From contig CAVUYQ010000026.1 in the NCBI GenBank assembly GCA_963745765.1, forward strand, positions 124,001-188,000: a DNA stretch of 64,000 nucleotides. Direction: 5' to 3'. A program made the translations under genes and the position numbers. The notes beneath the pieces are model-generated. The model was not told the origin of the DNA, did no database searches, and saw only the letters and a list, made by a program, of their open reading frames with translations. The DNA comes from Ww85 sp963745765. Lineage in GTDB: Bacteria > Desulfobacterota > Desulfobulbia > Desulfobulbales > Desulfocapsaceae. Below, one piece after another: positions 47,750 to 56,809 of the stretch. Numbering within the stretch: position 1 is the first letter of the stretch; each line of letters starts with the position of its first letter.

Positions 47750-50078
47750 GTCGTAAACCTCCTATAACGGTCTGACCAATGGAAATCCCTCCATCGTTCA
47801 TCGGGATCTGGGCTCCGGAGTAGACCGTCAGCCCAAGTTCGGCCAGAGTAAAAATCAGTCCTTCCAGTAAGAGTCCGTTCTGCATACAGCCGCCTGACAG
47901 AACAATGTCAGTGATTCCTGTTGTTCCAGAGAGTTTCTCGACAAGGCGGGAAATACAACTGATAAGCCAGGAGTGAAATTGCAGTGCAATCGTTGACCGG
48001 TCTTTTCCAGAAGTGCAATCATATACCACCCTTTTAACAAACTCCGAGGAAATAATCTCCCATCTTTGTTCTTTTTCCCGGTGGAAGGTGGCGGACTCAT
48101 CGCTCAGGGACCGAATGAGCCCCTCTTTCCAGCCACTTGTGAGAGCTTGCCGGGCCAATGATTCGAGTTGCATGGCTGCCTGTCCTTCAAAGGTGGTGAC
48201 CAGGCTCAAACCAAGGAGGGCGGCAACAGCATCGAATAATCTGCCGCAACTTGACGTAAGCGGCGTGTTAAAGTTGTTCTCAAGCATCTGTACCACCACG
48301 TTTCGACGCATCTGATCAACAGCGCCAAGCAGCCCTGACTGGGCAGCCGAAGGGCCGTGGATTTGATAGAGACAGGATAGCGCCATACGCCATGGTTCTT
48401 CTGCGGCCGCATCACCACCGGGAAGGGGTATTGCCTCAAGAGCGCCAAGCCGGCTGAACGAGACGAGGTCGGCCAGCAGTATTTCTCCTCCCCAGATGCT
48501 GCCGTCGGATCCATAACCGGTTCCGTCGAGAATAACTGATAGTACGGGGTTTGAAAGACCGTGTTCTGCCATGACAGCAACCGCATGGGCATGATGATGC
48601 TGGATGGGATAGATGGGTAGTGACAGGCCTTTGGCATAGTGACTGCTCAAATAATCAGGATGCAGATCACAACAGGCGGCAACGGGTTCTATCTGAAGCA
48701 GCCGTTTGAATTTGTCGACCGACTCAGTATAAAATTCGTAGGATGAAAGATTAAAAAGATCTCCAATATGCTGACTCGGGAAAATCGTTTTTCCCCGGGA
48801 AAGGCTGAAGGTGCTTTTCAGACCACCACCGCAGCCGATGACTTGCGGTAGTTCATAGGGTACCTGCAAGGGGGCTGGAACATAGCCCCGGGAGCGCCTG
48901 AAAAGCCGGGTTGCACCTCCCATAATCTTGACCACCGAATCGTCTACCCTGGTTACGATATCCCGGTTATGGAGCAGAAAGTAGTCGGCTATACCATGCA
49001 GACGGTTCAACCCGTCTGCAGAGGAGGTACAGATGGGTTCGCCACTTGAGTTGCCACTGGTCATCACGAGGGCATCAGGGCAATTTTTTTCCTTGAAGAG
49101 CAGATGATGCAGCGGCGTGTAGGGAAGCATCACGCCGATATCACACATGTCTGGGGCGATACTGGCGGTAAAAGCCAGTGCTTCGCGAGGCTGCAAAAGA
49201 ACAATGGGGTGTTCAATGGACGTCAGGACAGCACGCTCTTCATCTGAAACATGGCAGTATCTCATTGCCGCAGTGATGTCCTTAACCATGATTGCCAGTG
49301 GTTTTGACGGTCTGTTTTTACGGGTTCGAAGTCTCCTGACAGCTTCTTCTGAACAGGCGTCTGTGCAGAGATGGAAGCCTCCCAGTCCCCTGATTGCGAC
49401 AATTTTGCCCTCAGAAAGCACCTTTATTGCTGCTTGTACAACATCGAGACAGTCAATTACTGCCCCGTCGCTATCATGCCAGCTGATCTGCGGACCACAG
49501 ACGGGGCAGGCGTTCGGCTGGGCGTGAAATCGCCGGTTCATCGGATCACGATACTCAGCTGAGCAGGTATTGCACATCTCAAAGACCTTCATCGAGGTCT
49601 TCGGACGGTCATACGGTATTGTCTCTACAATTGAAAAACGTGGGCCGCAATTTGTACAGTTGATAAACGGGTAGCGATAACGGTGATCCTGTGCATCATT
49701 GAGTTCATCTTCACAGTCACGGCACAGCGCAATATCCGGCGGAATGATGGCCTGGCTGCTCTCGCTCGCCTGGCTGGCGATAATGGTGAAGGACTTGGCC
49801 TGCAACGGTGTATCAAGCGGTCGCACCTGCAAATCAATGATCCTGGAAAGGGGAGGAGCATCGGCGGTGATGCTGTCCACAAAAGAAAAAAGCCTTTCGT
49901 CTTGCGCAATTGCCTGTATGACCACTCCGTCACTTGTATTGGTTACGGTACCGGAAACGGCAAAACGAGAGGCCTGTTTGAAAACGAAGGGTCGAAACCC
50001 TACGCCCTGGACCATGCCACGGACGAGAATTTCGACCCCGTTTTGAAGAGATTTACGCTTTATGTTCGAATTTGACAC
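47721..50078 (-). CDS. hypF: carbamoyltransferase HypF
   Basis: 785 residues. Acylphosphatase-like domain (about 15-100; VRGMVQGVGFRPF), zinc-finger pairs (CRDC, CTNC, CNTC, CPVC), YrdC-like domain (about 210-390), and the Kae1-like carbamoyl domain with HHHAHAVAVMAEHG and VLSGGCMQNGLL. Makes the carbamoyl group for CN. It overlaps the cytochrome b gene by 26 bp, so hydrogenase structural and maturation genes are one transcript. Confidence 0.94.
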   Translation of the reverse strand: MSNSNIKRKSLQNGVEILVRGMVQGVGFRPFVFKQASRFAVSGTVTNTSDGVVIQAIAQDERLFSFVDSITADAPPLSRIIDLQVRPLDTPLQAKSFTIIASQASESSQAIIPPDIALCRDCEDELNDAQDHRYRYPFINCTNCGPRFSIVETIPYDRPKTSMKVFEMCNTCSAEYRDPMNRRFHAQPNACPVCGPQISWHDSDGAVIDCLDVVQAAIKVLSEGKIVAIRGLGGFHLCTDACSEEAVRRLRTRKNRPSKPLAIMVKDITAAMRYCHVSDEERAVLTSIEHPIVLLQPREALAFTASIAPDMCDIGVMLPYTPLHHLLFKEKNCPDALVMTSGNSSGEPICTSSADGLNRLHGIADYFLLHNRDIVTRVDDSVVKIMGGATRLFRRSRGYVPAPLQVPYELPQVIGCGGGLKSTFSLSRGKTIFPSQHIGDLFNLSSYEFYTESVDKFKRLLQIEPVAACCDLHPDYLSSHYAKGLSLPIYPIQHHHAHAVAVMAEHGLSNPVLSVILDGTGYGSDGSIWGGEILLADLVSFSRLGALEAIPLPGGDAAAEEPWRMALSCLYQIHGPSAAQSGLLGAVDQMRRNVVVQMLENNFNTPLTSSCGRLFDAVAALLGLSLVTTFEGQAAMQLESLARQALTSGWKEGLIRSLSDESATFHREKEQRWEIISSEFVKRVVYDCTSGKDRSTIALQFHSWLISCISRLVEKLSGTTGITDIVLSGGCMQNGLLLEGLIFTLAELGLTVYSGAQIPMNDGGISIGQTVIGGLRHVSRRTDES

Positions 50079-50697
50079 CGGTAAAAATTGAAGAAATGAG
50101 TCCTTCCTGCTCCCTCACATCATTCCAGATAACGAGGTAGACATGAATAAAGGCGAAAATTATGAACCACCACATCAACAGGTGATGAATAGAGCGGGCC
50201 CCTTGCTGGCTACCAAAAATGGCCAGTCCGTAACTCTCCCAGATTGCCATCTCCGGAAAGAGCAGGTAGAAGCCGCTGACCAGCTGAAAAATCGCGATAA
50301 TAATGGTGATTACATAGGTCAGCCCGGCCAGGACATTGTGGCCAAGCCGATCCTTATCATGACCCTCTGTGATGTAGGTGTAGCGCAAAAACGTATTAAA
50401 CAGGTTTTTGATGTTGCGGGGTGTGACCGGCAGGTGTTCCAGTATCCGCTCCTGCTTGTTGCCGAAGATATACAGGAAGATCCTGGCCAGTACTGCCGAT
50501 GTAAAGACATAGCCGGCAACGAAGTGAATCAGCCGCATATAGGCCATCGGCCAGCTCGCGCTGCCCTCGGTCAACGAGTCGGTCCACGGGCTGTGAATGT
50601 AAAACCCGGTGATGCACAAGGTGACGATGGACAGAGCAAACGCCCAGTGATACAGCCGGAGTAATATGCTCCAGCACTTTTTCTTTTCATAACTCAT
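50053..50697 (-). CDS. NiFe hydrogenase b-type cytochrome subunit
   Basis: 214 residues with four or five helices, HyaC/HydC family. Haem-ligand His lie in RLYHWAFALSI, RLIHFVAGYVF, and the two in the C-terminal HHLLMWWFIIFAFIHVYLV. It anchors the hydrogenase dimer and passes electrons to the quinone pool. Directly follows the large subunit (54 bp) and overlaps hypF. Confidence 0.92.
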   Translation of the reverse strand: MSYEKKKCWSILLRLYHWAFALSIVTLCITGFYIHSPWTDSLTEGSASWPMAYMRLIHFVAGYVFTSAVLARIFLYIFGNKQERILEHLPVTPRNIKNLFNTFLRYTYITEGHDKDRLGHNVLAGLTYVITIIIAIFQLVSGFYLLFPEMAIWESYGLAIFGSQQGARSIHHLLMWWFIIFAFIHVYLVIWNDVREQEGLISSIFTGVKFEHKA

Positions 50698-50751
50698 AAT
50701 TGCCTCCTGTCGGTATTAGCCGAAAGTTGAAAGTTAGTTTAAAGGCTCACC

Positions 50752-52452
50752 TTACAGAGCTTTGACTTTCATTACTTCACGGCCTTCCGGATCCAGCATG
50801 TGCACGGCACAGGCTATACACGGATCGAAGGAGTGGATCGTTCGCAGAACCTCAAGAGGTCGTTCCGGATCAGCAATCGGATTGCCCAGCAGGGAAGCCT
50901 CGTAAGGTCCAAGCTGGTCCTGGGCGTCGCGTGGTCCGGCGTTCCAGGTTGAAGGAACGACGCACTGGTAGTTCTTGATCTTTCCATCCTGGATAACACA
51001 CCAGTGAGACAGGAGTCCGCGAGGTGCCTCGTGGATGCCCATACCTTTAATCTCACCTTTCGGGAAGGTCGGCGGATTGAAAATTTCCAGGTCACCCTTG
51101 CCAACGTTGTCAATCAGAAGATCCCAATGCTTCAGGGTCAGCTCGGCCACCAAAGAACAGCGAACGGCACGGGCCGCATGCCGGCCGATTGTTCCGAACA
51201 GGGCTCCCGGACCGACCTTGGTACCGGCAATGGAACTGACCAGATCAAGGGCTCCGTTAACACCCTTGACAATTTTTTCATGACCCTGGGCATAACCGAT
51301 GAGCATCTGGGCAAGCGGGCCAACCTGCATCGGCTGACCTTGGAAGCGCGGAGCCTTGAGCCAGCTGTACTTGCCGTTTGCATCGAATTCGCCTGCTTTC
51401 GGCGCAGTATCTTCCTCCCATGGGTGTTTCTGCCAGTCGCCGTCATACCAGCCGCGGGCGATTGATTCCTGCACATTATCCTTGAAGTTCGGATCACTGA
51501 GAGAGGTAAATGCCTTAACGCTGGCCAGGTCGCCACCCATGATGGTACCGCCGGGCAGGTCAAACTCCGTGCCGGCTGTGTTGAGCGGCATGTCCGGTGT
51601 GGCCAGATAGTTGGTGACACCGTTGCCGTAAGGAAGCCATGCGGCATAGAGGGCACCGACCGCAGCGACGTCAACAAGGTAGACGTTATTGATGAACCCC
51701 TGGACTTCTTCAACCAGGGACTTGACCGTATAAAGACGCTTCATATTCAGGGTGGCCTCGTTATCAAGATTGATGGCTGCCGTTACGCCACCAACAGAGA
51801 GGTTCTGAATGTGAGGATTCTTACCGGAAATAATGCCAAGAGCGTTTGTGGCTTTGCGCTGGTAGTCCAGTGCTTCAAGATAGTGGGAGACTGCCATCAG
51901 GTTTGCCTCAGGCGGCAGCTTCATGGCTGAGTGTCCCCAGTAGGCGTTGGCGAACGGACCGAGCTGACCACTTTCAACAAGGGCCTTGAGCTTGCCTTTG
52001 ACAGCGGCAAAACGCTTGGCGCTGTTACCCGGCCAGTTTGACAGTGATTCGGCAAGCTTCTGAGTCGCTACCGGATCCGCATCGAGGGCGGAAACCACAT
52101 CAACCCAGTCAAGGGCGGAGAGTGCATAAAAATGAACGATATGATCATGCAGGCAGTGAATGCCCAGTACCAGGTTGCGGACATACTGTGCATTAATCGG
52201 GATTTCGAGTTTCAGGGCATCTTCCACCGCACGCACTGAAGCGAGTGCATGAACGGTGGTACAGACGCCGCAGATACGCTGCACGAAAAGCCATGCATCG
52301 CGTGGGTCGCGTCCCTTCAGGATGATTTCAAGTCCCCGGAACATCTGACCTGATGACCAGGCATTGGTGACCGCCCCGCCATCGACCTCTACATCTATTC
52401 TTAAGTGACCTTCGATCCTGGTGATAGGATCAATGGTGATTTTCTGAGCCAT
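50752..52452 (-). CDS. periplasmic membrane-bound NiFe hydrogenase large subunit
   Basis: 566 residues. Nickel ligands are C61 and C64 (RICGVCTTVHA) and C545 and C548 (DPCIACAVH). His551 is followed by a 15-residue tail MLDPEGREVMKVKAL, to be removed by the HyaD-type protease in the cluster. This is the group 1 uptake type. It exports with the small subunit, having no signal of its own. Confidence 0.95.
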   Translation of the reverse strand: MAQKITIDPITRIEGHLRIDVEVDGGAVTNAWSSGQMFRGLEIILKGRDPRDAWLFVQRICGVCTTVHALASVRAVEDALKLEIPINAQYVRNLVLGIHCLHDHIVHFYALSALDWVDVVSALDADPVATQKLAESLSNWPGNSAKRFAAVKGKLKALVESGQLGPFANAYWGHSAMKLPPEANLMAVSHYLEALDYQRKATNALGIISGKNPHIQNLSVGGVTAAINLDNEATLNMKRLYTVKSLVEEVQGFINNVYLVDVAAVGALYAAWLPYGNGVTNYLATPDMPLNTAGTEFDLPGGTIMGGDLASVKAFTSLSDPNFKDNVQESIARGWYDGDWQKHPWEEDTAPKAGEFDANGKYSWLKAPRFQGQPMQVGPLAQMLIGYAQGHEKIVKGVNGALDLVSSIAGTKVGPGALFGTIGRHAARAVRCSLVAELTLKHWDLLIDNVGKGDLEIFNPPTFPKGEIKGMGIHEAPRGLLSHWCVIQDGKIKNYQCVVPSTWNAGPRDAQDQLGPYEASLLGNPIADPERPLEVLRTIHSFDPCIACAVHMLDPEGREVMKVKAL

Positions 52453-52504
52453 CTGTTAAACCTCCACAAAATTGGTTTTAGCGTTGGATAAAGATAATCA
52501 GCAC

Positions 52505-53593
52505 TTATCCTTCATCATTCCCGGACTTGCCTTTGATAAGGCGTTTACCAACGCCGACAACAGCGTGGATACCGACTGCGGCAGCAGTCACACCCAGAAC
52601 CTTGGTACCAATGTCGTCGGCTGTGCCGACAATTCCACCGGAACCAGGAATCTTAACGTTCGGAAGTCTTTCATAGAACGGGGTCATGGTATCCCAGAAT
52701 TTCGGCTCAGTACAGCCGATGCAGCCATGTCCAACGGAAACCGGCCATACGCGCGAATCGTTAAAACGGGCGACCGGGCAGTTGGCAAAGGTCTCGGGAC
52801 CTTTGCAGCCCACTTTGTAGAGGCAATAGCCAAGCTTGTGGTACTCGTCACCAAACTGGAGAACAAAACGTCCTTCATCAAAGTGAGCGCGTCTCTCACA
52901 TTGATCGTGGATGCGGCGGCCATAGCCGAATTTCGGTCGCTTGAGCTCGTCAAGGGCCGGTACTCTGTTGAAGGTGAGATAGTAGAGGATTGTTCCGAGC
53001 AGGTTAATCGGATTTGGCGGACAGCCCGCGATGTTGATAATCGGTTTGCCGGTGACAAGCTTGTCAACGCCGACAGCACCGGTTGGATTAGGGCTGGCAG
53101 CCTGTATGCCGCCAAAAGTAGCACAGGTACCGATGGCAATCACTGCAGCCGCCTTGGAGGAAACTTCGGCAAGGATGTCAACCGCAGTTTTCCCTGCGAT
53201 CTTGCAGTAAACTCCGTCATCTGCCAGCGGAATTCCGCCTTCGACGATCAGAATGTATTTGCCGGCATTCTTTTCCATGGAGTCGTGCAGTGCCTGTTCA
53301 GCCTGATGTCCGGCTGCCGCCATAACCGTTTCATGATAATCCAGGGAGATGATGTCGAGAATAAGGGTCGCCAGGTCCGGGTGGGCACCCCGAAGCAATG
53401 TCTCTGTGCATCCTGTGCATTCCTGAAAGTGCAGCCAGATGACCGGTGGACGTTGCGCCGAGGTGGCCGCCTCCACCATTTTGGGGACTACCGTCTCAGA
53501 GAGTCCCAAAGCAGCAGCTGCCATGGTGCATCCCTTCAGGAAGCCGCGCCGATTCAATCGCGGATCCAGGGTTTTGTTTGCCGTGTCTGCCAT
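52505..53593 (-). CDS. periplasmic membrane-bound NiFe hydrogenase small subunit, Tat-exported
   Basis: 362 residues. A twin-arginine signal (NRRGFLKG, residues 14-21) and hydrophobic stretch precede the proximal-cluster motif ECTGCTE (C59, C62). Further Cys (GTCATFGG, AGCPPNP, then the His/Cys and C-rich distal and medial sites) are intact. A C-terminal hydrophobic helix (about 325-345) anchors it. Gly sits between the first two cluster Cys, where O2-tolerant enzymes have Cys, so a standard O2-sensitive proximal cluster is expected. AGGAGG precedes the start. First gene of the hydrogenase-hyp operon. Confidence 0.95.
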   Translation of the reverse strand: MADTANKTLDPRLNRRGFLKGCTMAAAALGLSETVVPKMVEAATSAQRPPVIWLHFQECTGCTETLLRGAHPDLATLILDIISLDYHETVMAAAGHQAEQALHDSMEKNAGKYILIVEGGIPLADDGVYCKIAGKTAVDILAEVSSKAAAVIAIGTCATFGGIQAASPNPTGAVGVDKLVTGKPIINIAGCPPNPINLLGTILYYLTFNRVPALDELKRPKFGYGRRIHDQCERRAHFDEGRFVLQFGDEYHKLGYCLYKVGCKGPETFANCPVARFNDSRVWPVSVGHGCIGCTEPKFWDTMTPFYERLPNVKIPGSGGIVGTADDIGTKVLGVTAAAVGIHAVVGVGKRLIKGKSGNDEG

Positions 53594-53972
53594 ATCAACC
53601 TCCTATTGCTGAAACAACAAGTTGGCGCGAAGCGCGTTTATACCAGTATGTTCTACCAGTAAAGGTGTATAAACTAAAAACCTCGTATCAATCAGTTGTA
53701 CGTCGTCCGCTCCCTTTTCGTCCAACGATACCGGATTGACAGGCTTTTAATAATAACAGATGAGCAATTTTAGTTAATAGAAGATGTTGGGGGTGAATGT
53801 CAATTCATTTTTTCTGGAACACAAAACTTAATAAATGTTGAAGGGCGGCACAAAAAAAATGATATATGGAAAAACCGACACAGTCGTAATGACTTGGCGA
53901 AAAAGTCGTCAAGTATTTGAAATAGTTGTTAGGGTGCTCTTACTGAAAAAGATTGAGAGGAATGTTATCTTT
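53594..53972. other. upstream region of the hydrogenase operon
   Basis: About 380 bp, AT-rich, should carry the hydrogenase promoter on the minus strand. I found no convincing sigma-70 or sigma-54 pair and no gene. Confidence 0.4.
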
Positions 53973-54133
53973 GACATACTCGTAAAAAGTCTATTGCACT
54001 CCAAAAGATGGCTAAGTAAAAACACAGATAAACAAGGAGTGGTCGTTTTTCAGGTGCGAAGGCATACAGGTAGTATGCCGAGTGCCGGAAAAAGTTCCAC
54101 GACGCAGTAGATCGAAGTTTTTACGACGCCATC
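53973..54133 (-). mobile_element. family A MITE-like element, single copy (161 bp)
   Basis: Identical in length and nearly in sequence to the tandem copies at 61775-62102, but inverted. Ends share TCGTAAAAA within imperfect ~20-bp inverted repeats. The interior has a perfect hairpin GGCATAC-TACCT-GTATGCC. A 6-bp duplication ATCTTT lies at 53967-53972 and 54134-54139. Its right end supplies two bases of the pcnB stop codon. Confidence 0.88.
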
Positions 54134-55457
54134 ATCTTTTAAAACCAAAAATTCCGCCTCCGCGATTGCCTGACAAAGCTGGACCACCTTTTCGCTTTGA
54201 CCCTTTTTTCCTGCGTCGCGGGTTGGCCGGAACGGTTTCCTCCTTTTGGTTGATAAAGTGGACATCGGGTACCGGCGTTCCGTCCAATGCTTCTCTATAA
54301 GATAGGTGGAGGAGCCTGCATTGAGCAAAATAGCTTTTGCGTTTGAGCCATTTGGGCCAGGGCTGCTGTTGCTGGTACTGGATGAAGACCGGCAATTGTG
54401 CAAGCAGGGTTGTTATTTCCTGACGTGCGGAGCGTTGCAGGTTCAGAGCCGGGCCGATCGATACGTCGAGCGCCGCACGGATTTTTTTAGACAATTGAAA
54501 AAGTTGTGCCCCGGTAAACGCTCTGCCGGTGATGTCGAACGTGATAGCGGCCCAGGGAATGAGAATGAAAGCGAGGATGAAATAGTCCGGCTGTCGATGG
54601 TTTCCTGAAGCGAGTGCTGCATCGTTGAGTCGGTCTATGGTTCTGAAAATGGCACTCAACTGTTCCCTGCAAAGTGCCCCGTCAGGTAGTTTGGCCGTCA
54701 TCAGATTCTTATAGATCTGGAACAATTCAACAAATATACCGGTCATGACACTTAGCTCGTACCATCGTGCCGAAACCCCGCTATATAAATCCTTGAAGAG
54801 CTCATCCCTGAGGCGCGATGGGGGGCACATCGTCAATTTGGGACTGGACTGACAGACCGCCTGCCAACTTGGCTCCTCAATCACAAAATCGATACGGGCA
54901 CTATGCCGTATCACCCGCATCATTCTTACCGGATCACGGCTGATGCGTTGGTCGGGGGAGCCGATAATTCTGACGAGGCAACGTTCAAGATCCTTGACTC
55001 CTCCGACGTGGTCAATGATGTTCTGGTTTTCAATTTCGTAGAAGAGAGCGTTGATACTGATGTCTCGGCGCTGGGCGTCTTCAGCAAGTGATCCATAGGT
55101 GTTGTTCGGGGCAAGAACTGCCTGCGGGCCTTCAATGTCGTGTTCACTGAGTGAGCGCAGCGTGGAAACTTCGATGATTTTGTTGTTTTTGAAAAAAACC
55201 TGGACAAGTCTGAAGCGCCGGCCGATGGTGCGGCTATTCGAAAACAGCCGGCGAATCTGCCCGGGCCGCGCATCGGTGCTGATGTCAAAATCCTTTGGGG
55301 TTTTTCCAAGGTAGAGGTCGCGGACACCTCCGCCGACAAGATAACTGGAAAAGCCGGCACGGTTGAGCTTGCGCATGACAAACAAAGCCTCATCATCAAT
55401 CATCTCAAGGCTTATCGGGTGCTCATCCGGCGTAATAATATGTGCTTTGATAACCAT
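54132..55457 (-). CDS. pcnB: poly(A) polymerase I-like nucleotidyltransferase
   Basis: 441 residues. The nucleotidyltransferase core has VGGGVRDLYLGKTPKDFDIST with the catalytic DFD, followed by RNA-binding regions (GSLAEDAQRRDISINALFY, RISRDPVRMMRVIRHSARIDF) and a basic C-terminal tail. PcnB adds 3' tails that mark RNA for decay; distinction from a CCA-adding enzyme rests on this tail and length. The stop TGA is formed by the junction of the family A element and its target duplication. Confidence 0.88.
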   Translation of the reverse strand: MVIKAHIITPDEHPISLEMIDDEALFVMRKLNRAGFSSYLVGGGVRDLYLGKTPKDFDISTDARPGQIRRLFSNSRTIGRRFRLVQVFFKNNKIIEVSTLRSLSEHDIEGPQAVLAPNNTYGSLAEDAQRRDISINALFYEIENQNIIDHVGGVKDLERCLVRIIGSPDQRISRDPVRMMRVIRHSARIDFVIEEPSWQAVCQSSPKLTMCPPSRLRDELFKDLYSGVSARWYELSVMTGIFVELFQIYKNLMTAKLPDGALCREQLSAIFRTIDRLNDAALASGNHRQPDYFILAFILIPWAAITFDITGRAFTGAQLFQLSKKIRAALDVSIGPALNLQRSARQEITTLLAQLPVFIQYQQQQPWPKWLKRKSYFAQCRLLHLSYREALDGTPVPDVHFINQKEETVPANPRRRKKGSKRKGGPALSGNRGGGIFGFKR

Positions 55458-55511
55458 ATGATACGTTCAAAAAATAGCAGGCAACATGGGAGGTTTGAAT
55501 GAGGCCCGTGG

Positions 55512-56498
55512 TTAGGAAGAAGGTGAGAAGCCGCGATTTTCCTTATAGACCGATTCCGCCTGGCTGATAAATTGTCTGAAGATTTCGGCAACGGGTAGAA
55601 TATCTTTCATCTTGTAGGTGTTCTCTCCGGAGAAGAAGAGGCCCTCTTCAAAGTTGCCGGTGCGGGAGGCGTTGAGCCGCTCGTTAATGCAATAATGGTG
55701 GTCGCATTTTTTCAGGCACAGGTGCTGGCATTTTTTGGCGGTGAGATCTACGCCCCTGGCAAGAGCCTTGACAAACGGTGTTCGCAACGCACGTCCCGGT
55801 AGGCCGACCGGTGAAGAGGTAATAACGATATCCTCTTTTTTGGCGTCCAGATATGCCTGCTTGAATTCGTCGGCAACGTCGCATTCGTTACTGAGAACAA
55901 AACGGGAGGCAATCTGGATGCCGTCAGCGCCATACTTGTCCATCATTTCTGCCATTTCATAGCCATCGGTAATGCCACCGGCAGCGATCACCGGAATGTT
56001 TTTGACGACATCCCGGACCGGCGGAAAGAGGATGCGCAACGGCTTGTCTGTACCAAGGTGGCCGCCAGCCTCTTTGGCCTCAACAATGACTGCCGCGGCA
56101 CCGAGTTTTTCGGCAAGCTTTCCGAGCGTCGGAGAGGAGACAATCATTGCCACCGGTATATTGAACTGTTTTCCAATCTTGAAGATATCGCGGGAAAAAC
56201 CGGCACCGGTAACAATCATATCAACACCGGCTTCAATTGAGCCGACAACGAGATCGTAAAAGTTTTTCATGGCGTACATGATATTGACGGCAATGATACC
56301 CTCGGTTGCCGCTTTTGCCTTTTTGATGTCTTCCTGGAGCTCTTCCACAGGAACCCCGGAGCCGCCGATAACGCCAATACCGCCGCATTTAGCTACGGGT
56401 ACTGCAAGAGCAGAGGTGGAAACGCGAATGGACATGCCGCCCTGGATGAGGGGAATCTGGGCGGTCAGGTTTCCGATTTTAAGAGATGGCAGTTTCAT
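55512..56498 (-). CDS. nitronate monooxygenase / FabK-like FMN protein
   Basis: TIM-barrel flavoprotein of the NMO/2-nitropropane dioxygenase family: PLIQGGMSIRVS, EAKEAGGHLGTD, IPVIAAGGITDG, GADGIQIASRF. Unusual for the family is a Cys/His cluster near the C-terminus (CQHLCLKKCDHHYC), suggesting an Fe-S or zinc site as seen in a subset of these proteins. The start preferred is ATG 56498 (AAAGGAG upstream) over ATG 56522. It precedes pcnB on the same strand by 54 bp. Substrate unknown. Confidence 0.82.
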   Translation of the reverse strand: MKLPSLKIGNLTAQIPLIQGGMSIRVSTSALAVPVAKCGGIGVIGGSGVPVEELQEDIKKAKAATEGIIAVNIMYAMKNFYDLVVGSIEAGVDMIVTGAGFSRDIFKIGKQFNIPVAMIVSSPTLGKLAEKLGAAAVIVEAKEAGGHLGTDKPLRILFPPVRDVVKNIPVIAAGGITDGYEMAEMMDKYGADGIQIASRFVLSNECDVADEFKQAYLDAKKEDIVITSSPVGLPGRALRTPFVKALARGVDLTAKKCQHLCLKKCDHHYCINERLNASRTGNFEEGLFFSGENTYKMKDILPVAEIFRQFISQAESVYKENRGFSPSS

Positions 56499-56809
56499 AT
56501 TGAAGAAAACTCCTTTATTCATATCTGGCTGTAGTTTTGAACATGAAGATTAATCGATAATGCCTAGCTTAGTGCTATTTGTCAAGCGGTGACTGGCTCT
56601 CTGCCTGCCCGCATGAAGGGGCGCTAAAGCATACGATAACTACGGGATTCTGCTTGAACCATAATTATATCATGGATATGGCACGTCTATCGGGCACCGA
56701 TCAGCAGGAAACTGCCAGACTTGACATTTTATTTCATTTACGGTTAGACTATACGTTTTTCTAATTATGAGTGGCCACAGAGAAGGAGAATACGAGTGGA
56801 GGTAGCGGC

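Noticed and set aside
52472..53662. 396-codon plus-strand frame opposite the hydrogenase small subunit
   Set aside because: The minus frame has a Tat signal, cluster Cys and a good ribosome binding site. The plus frame has none of these.
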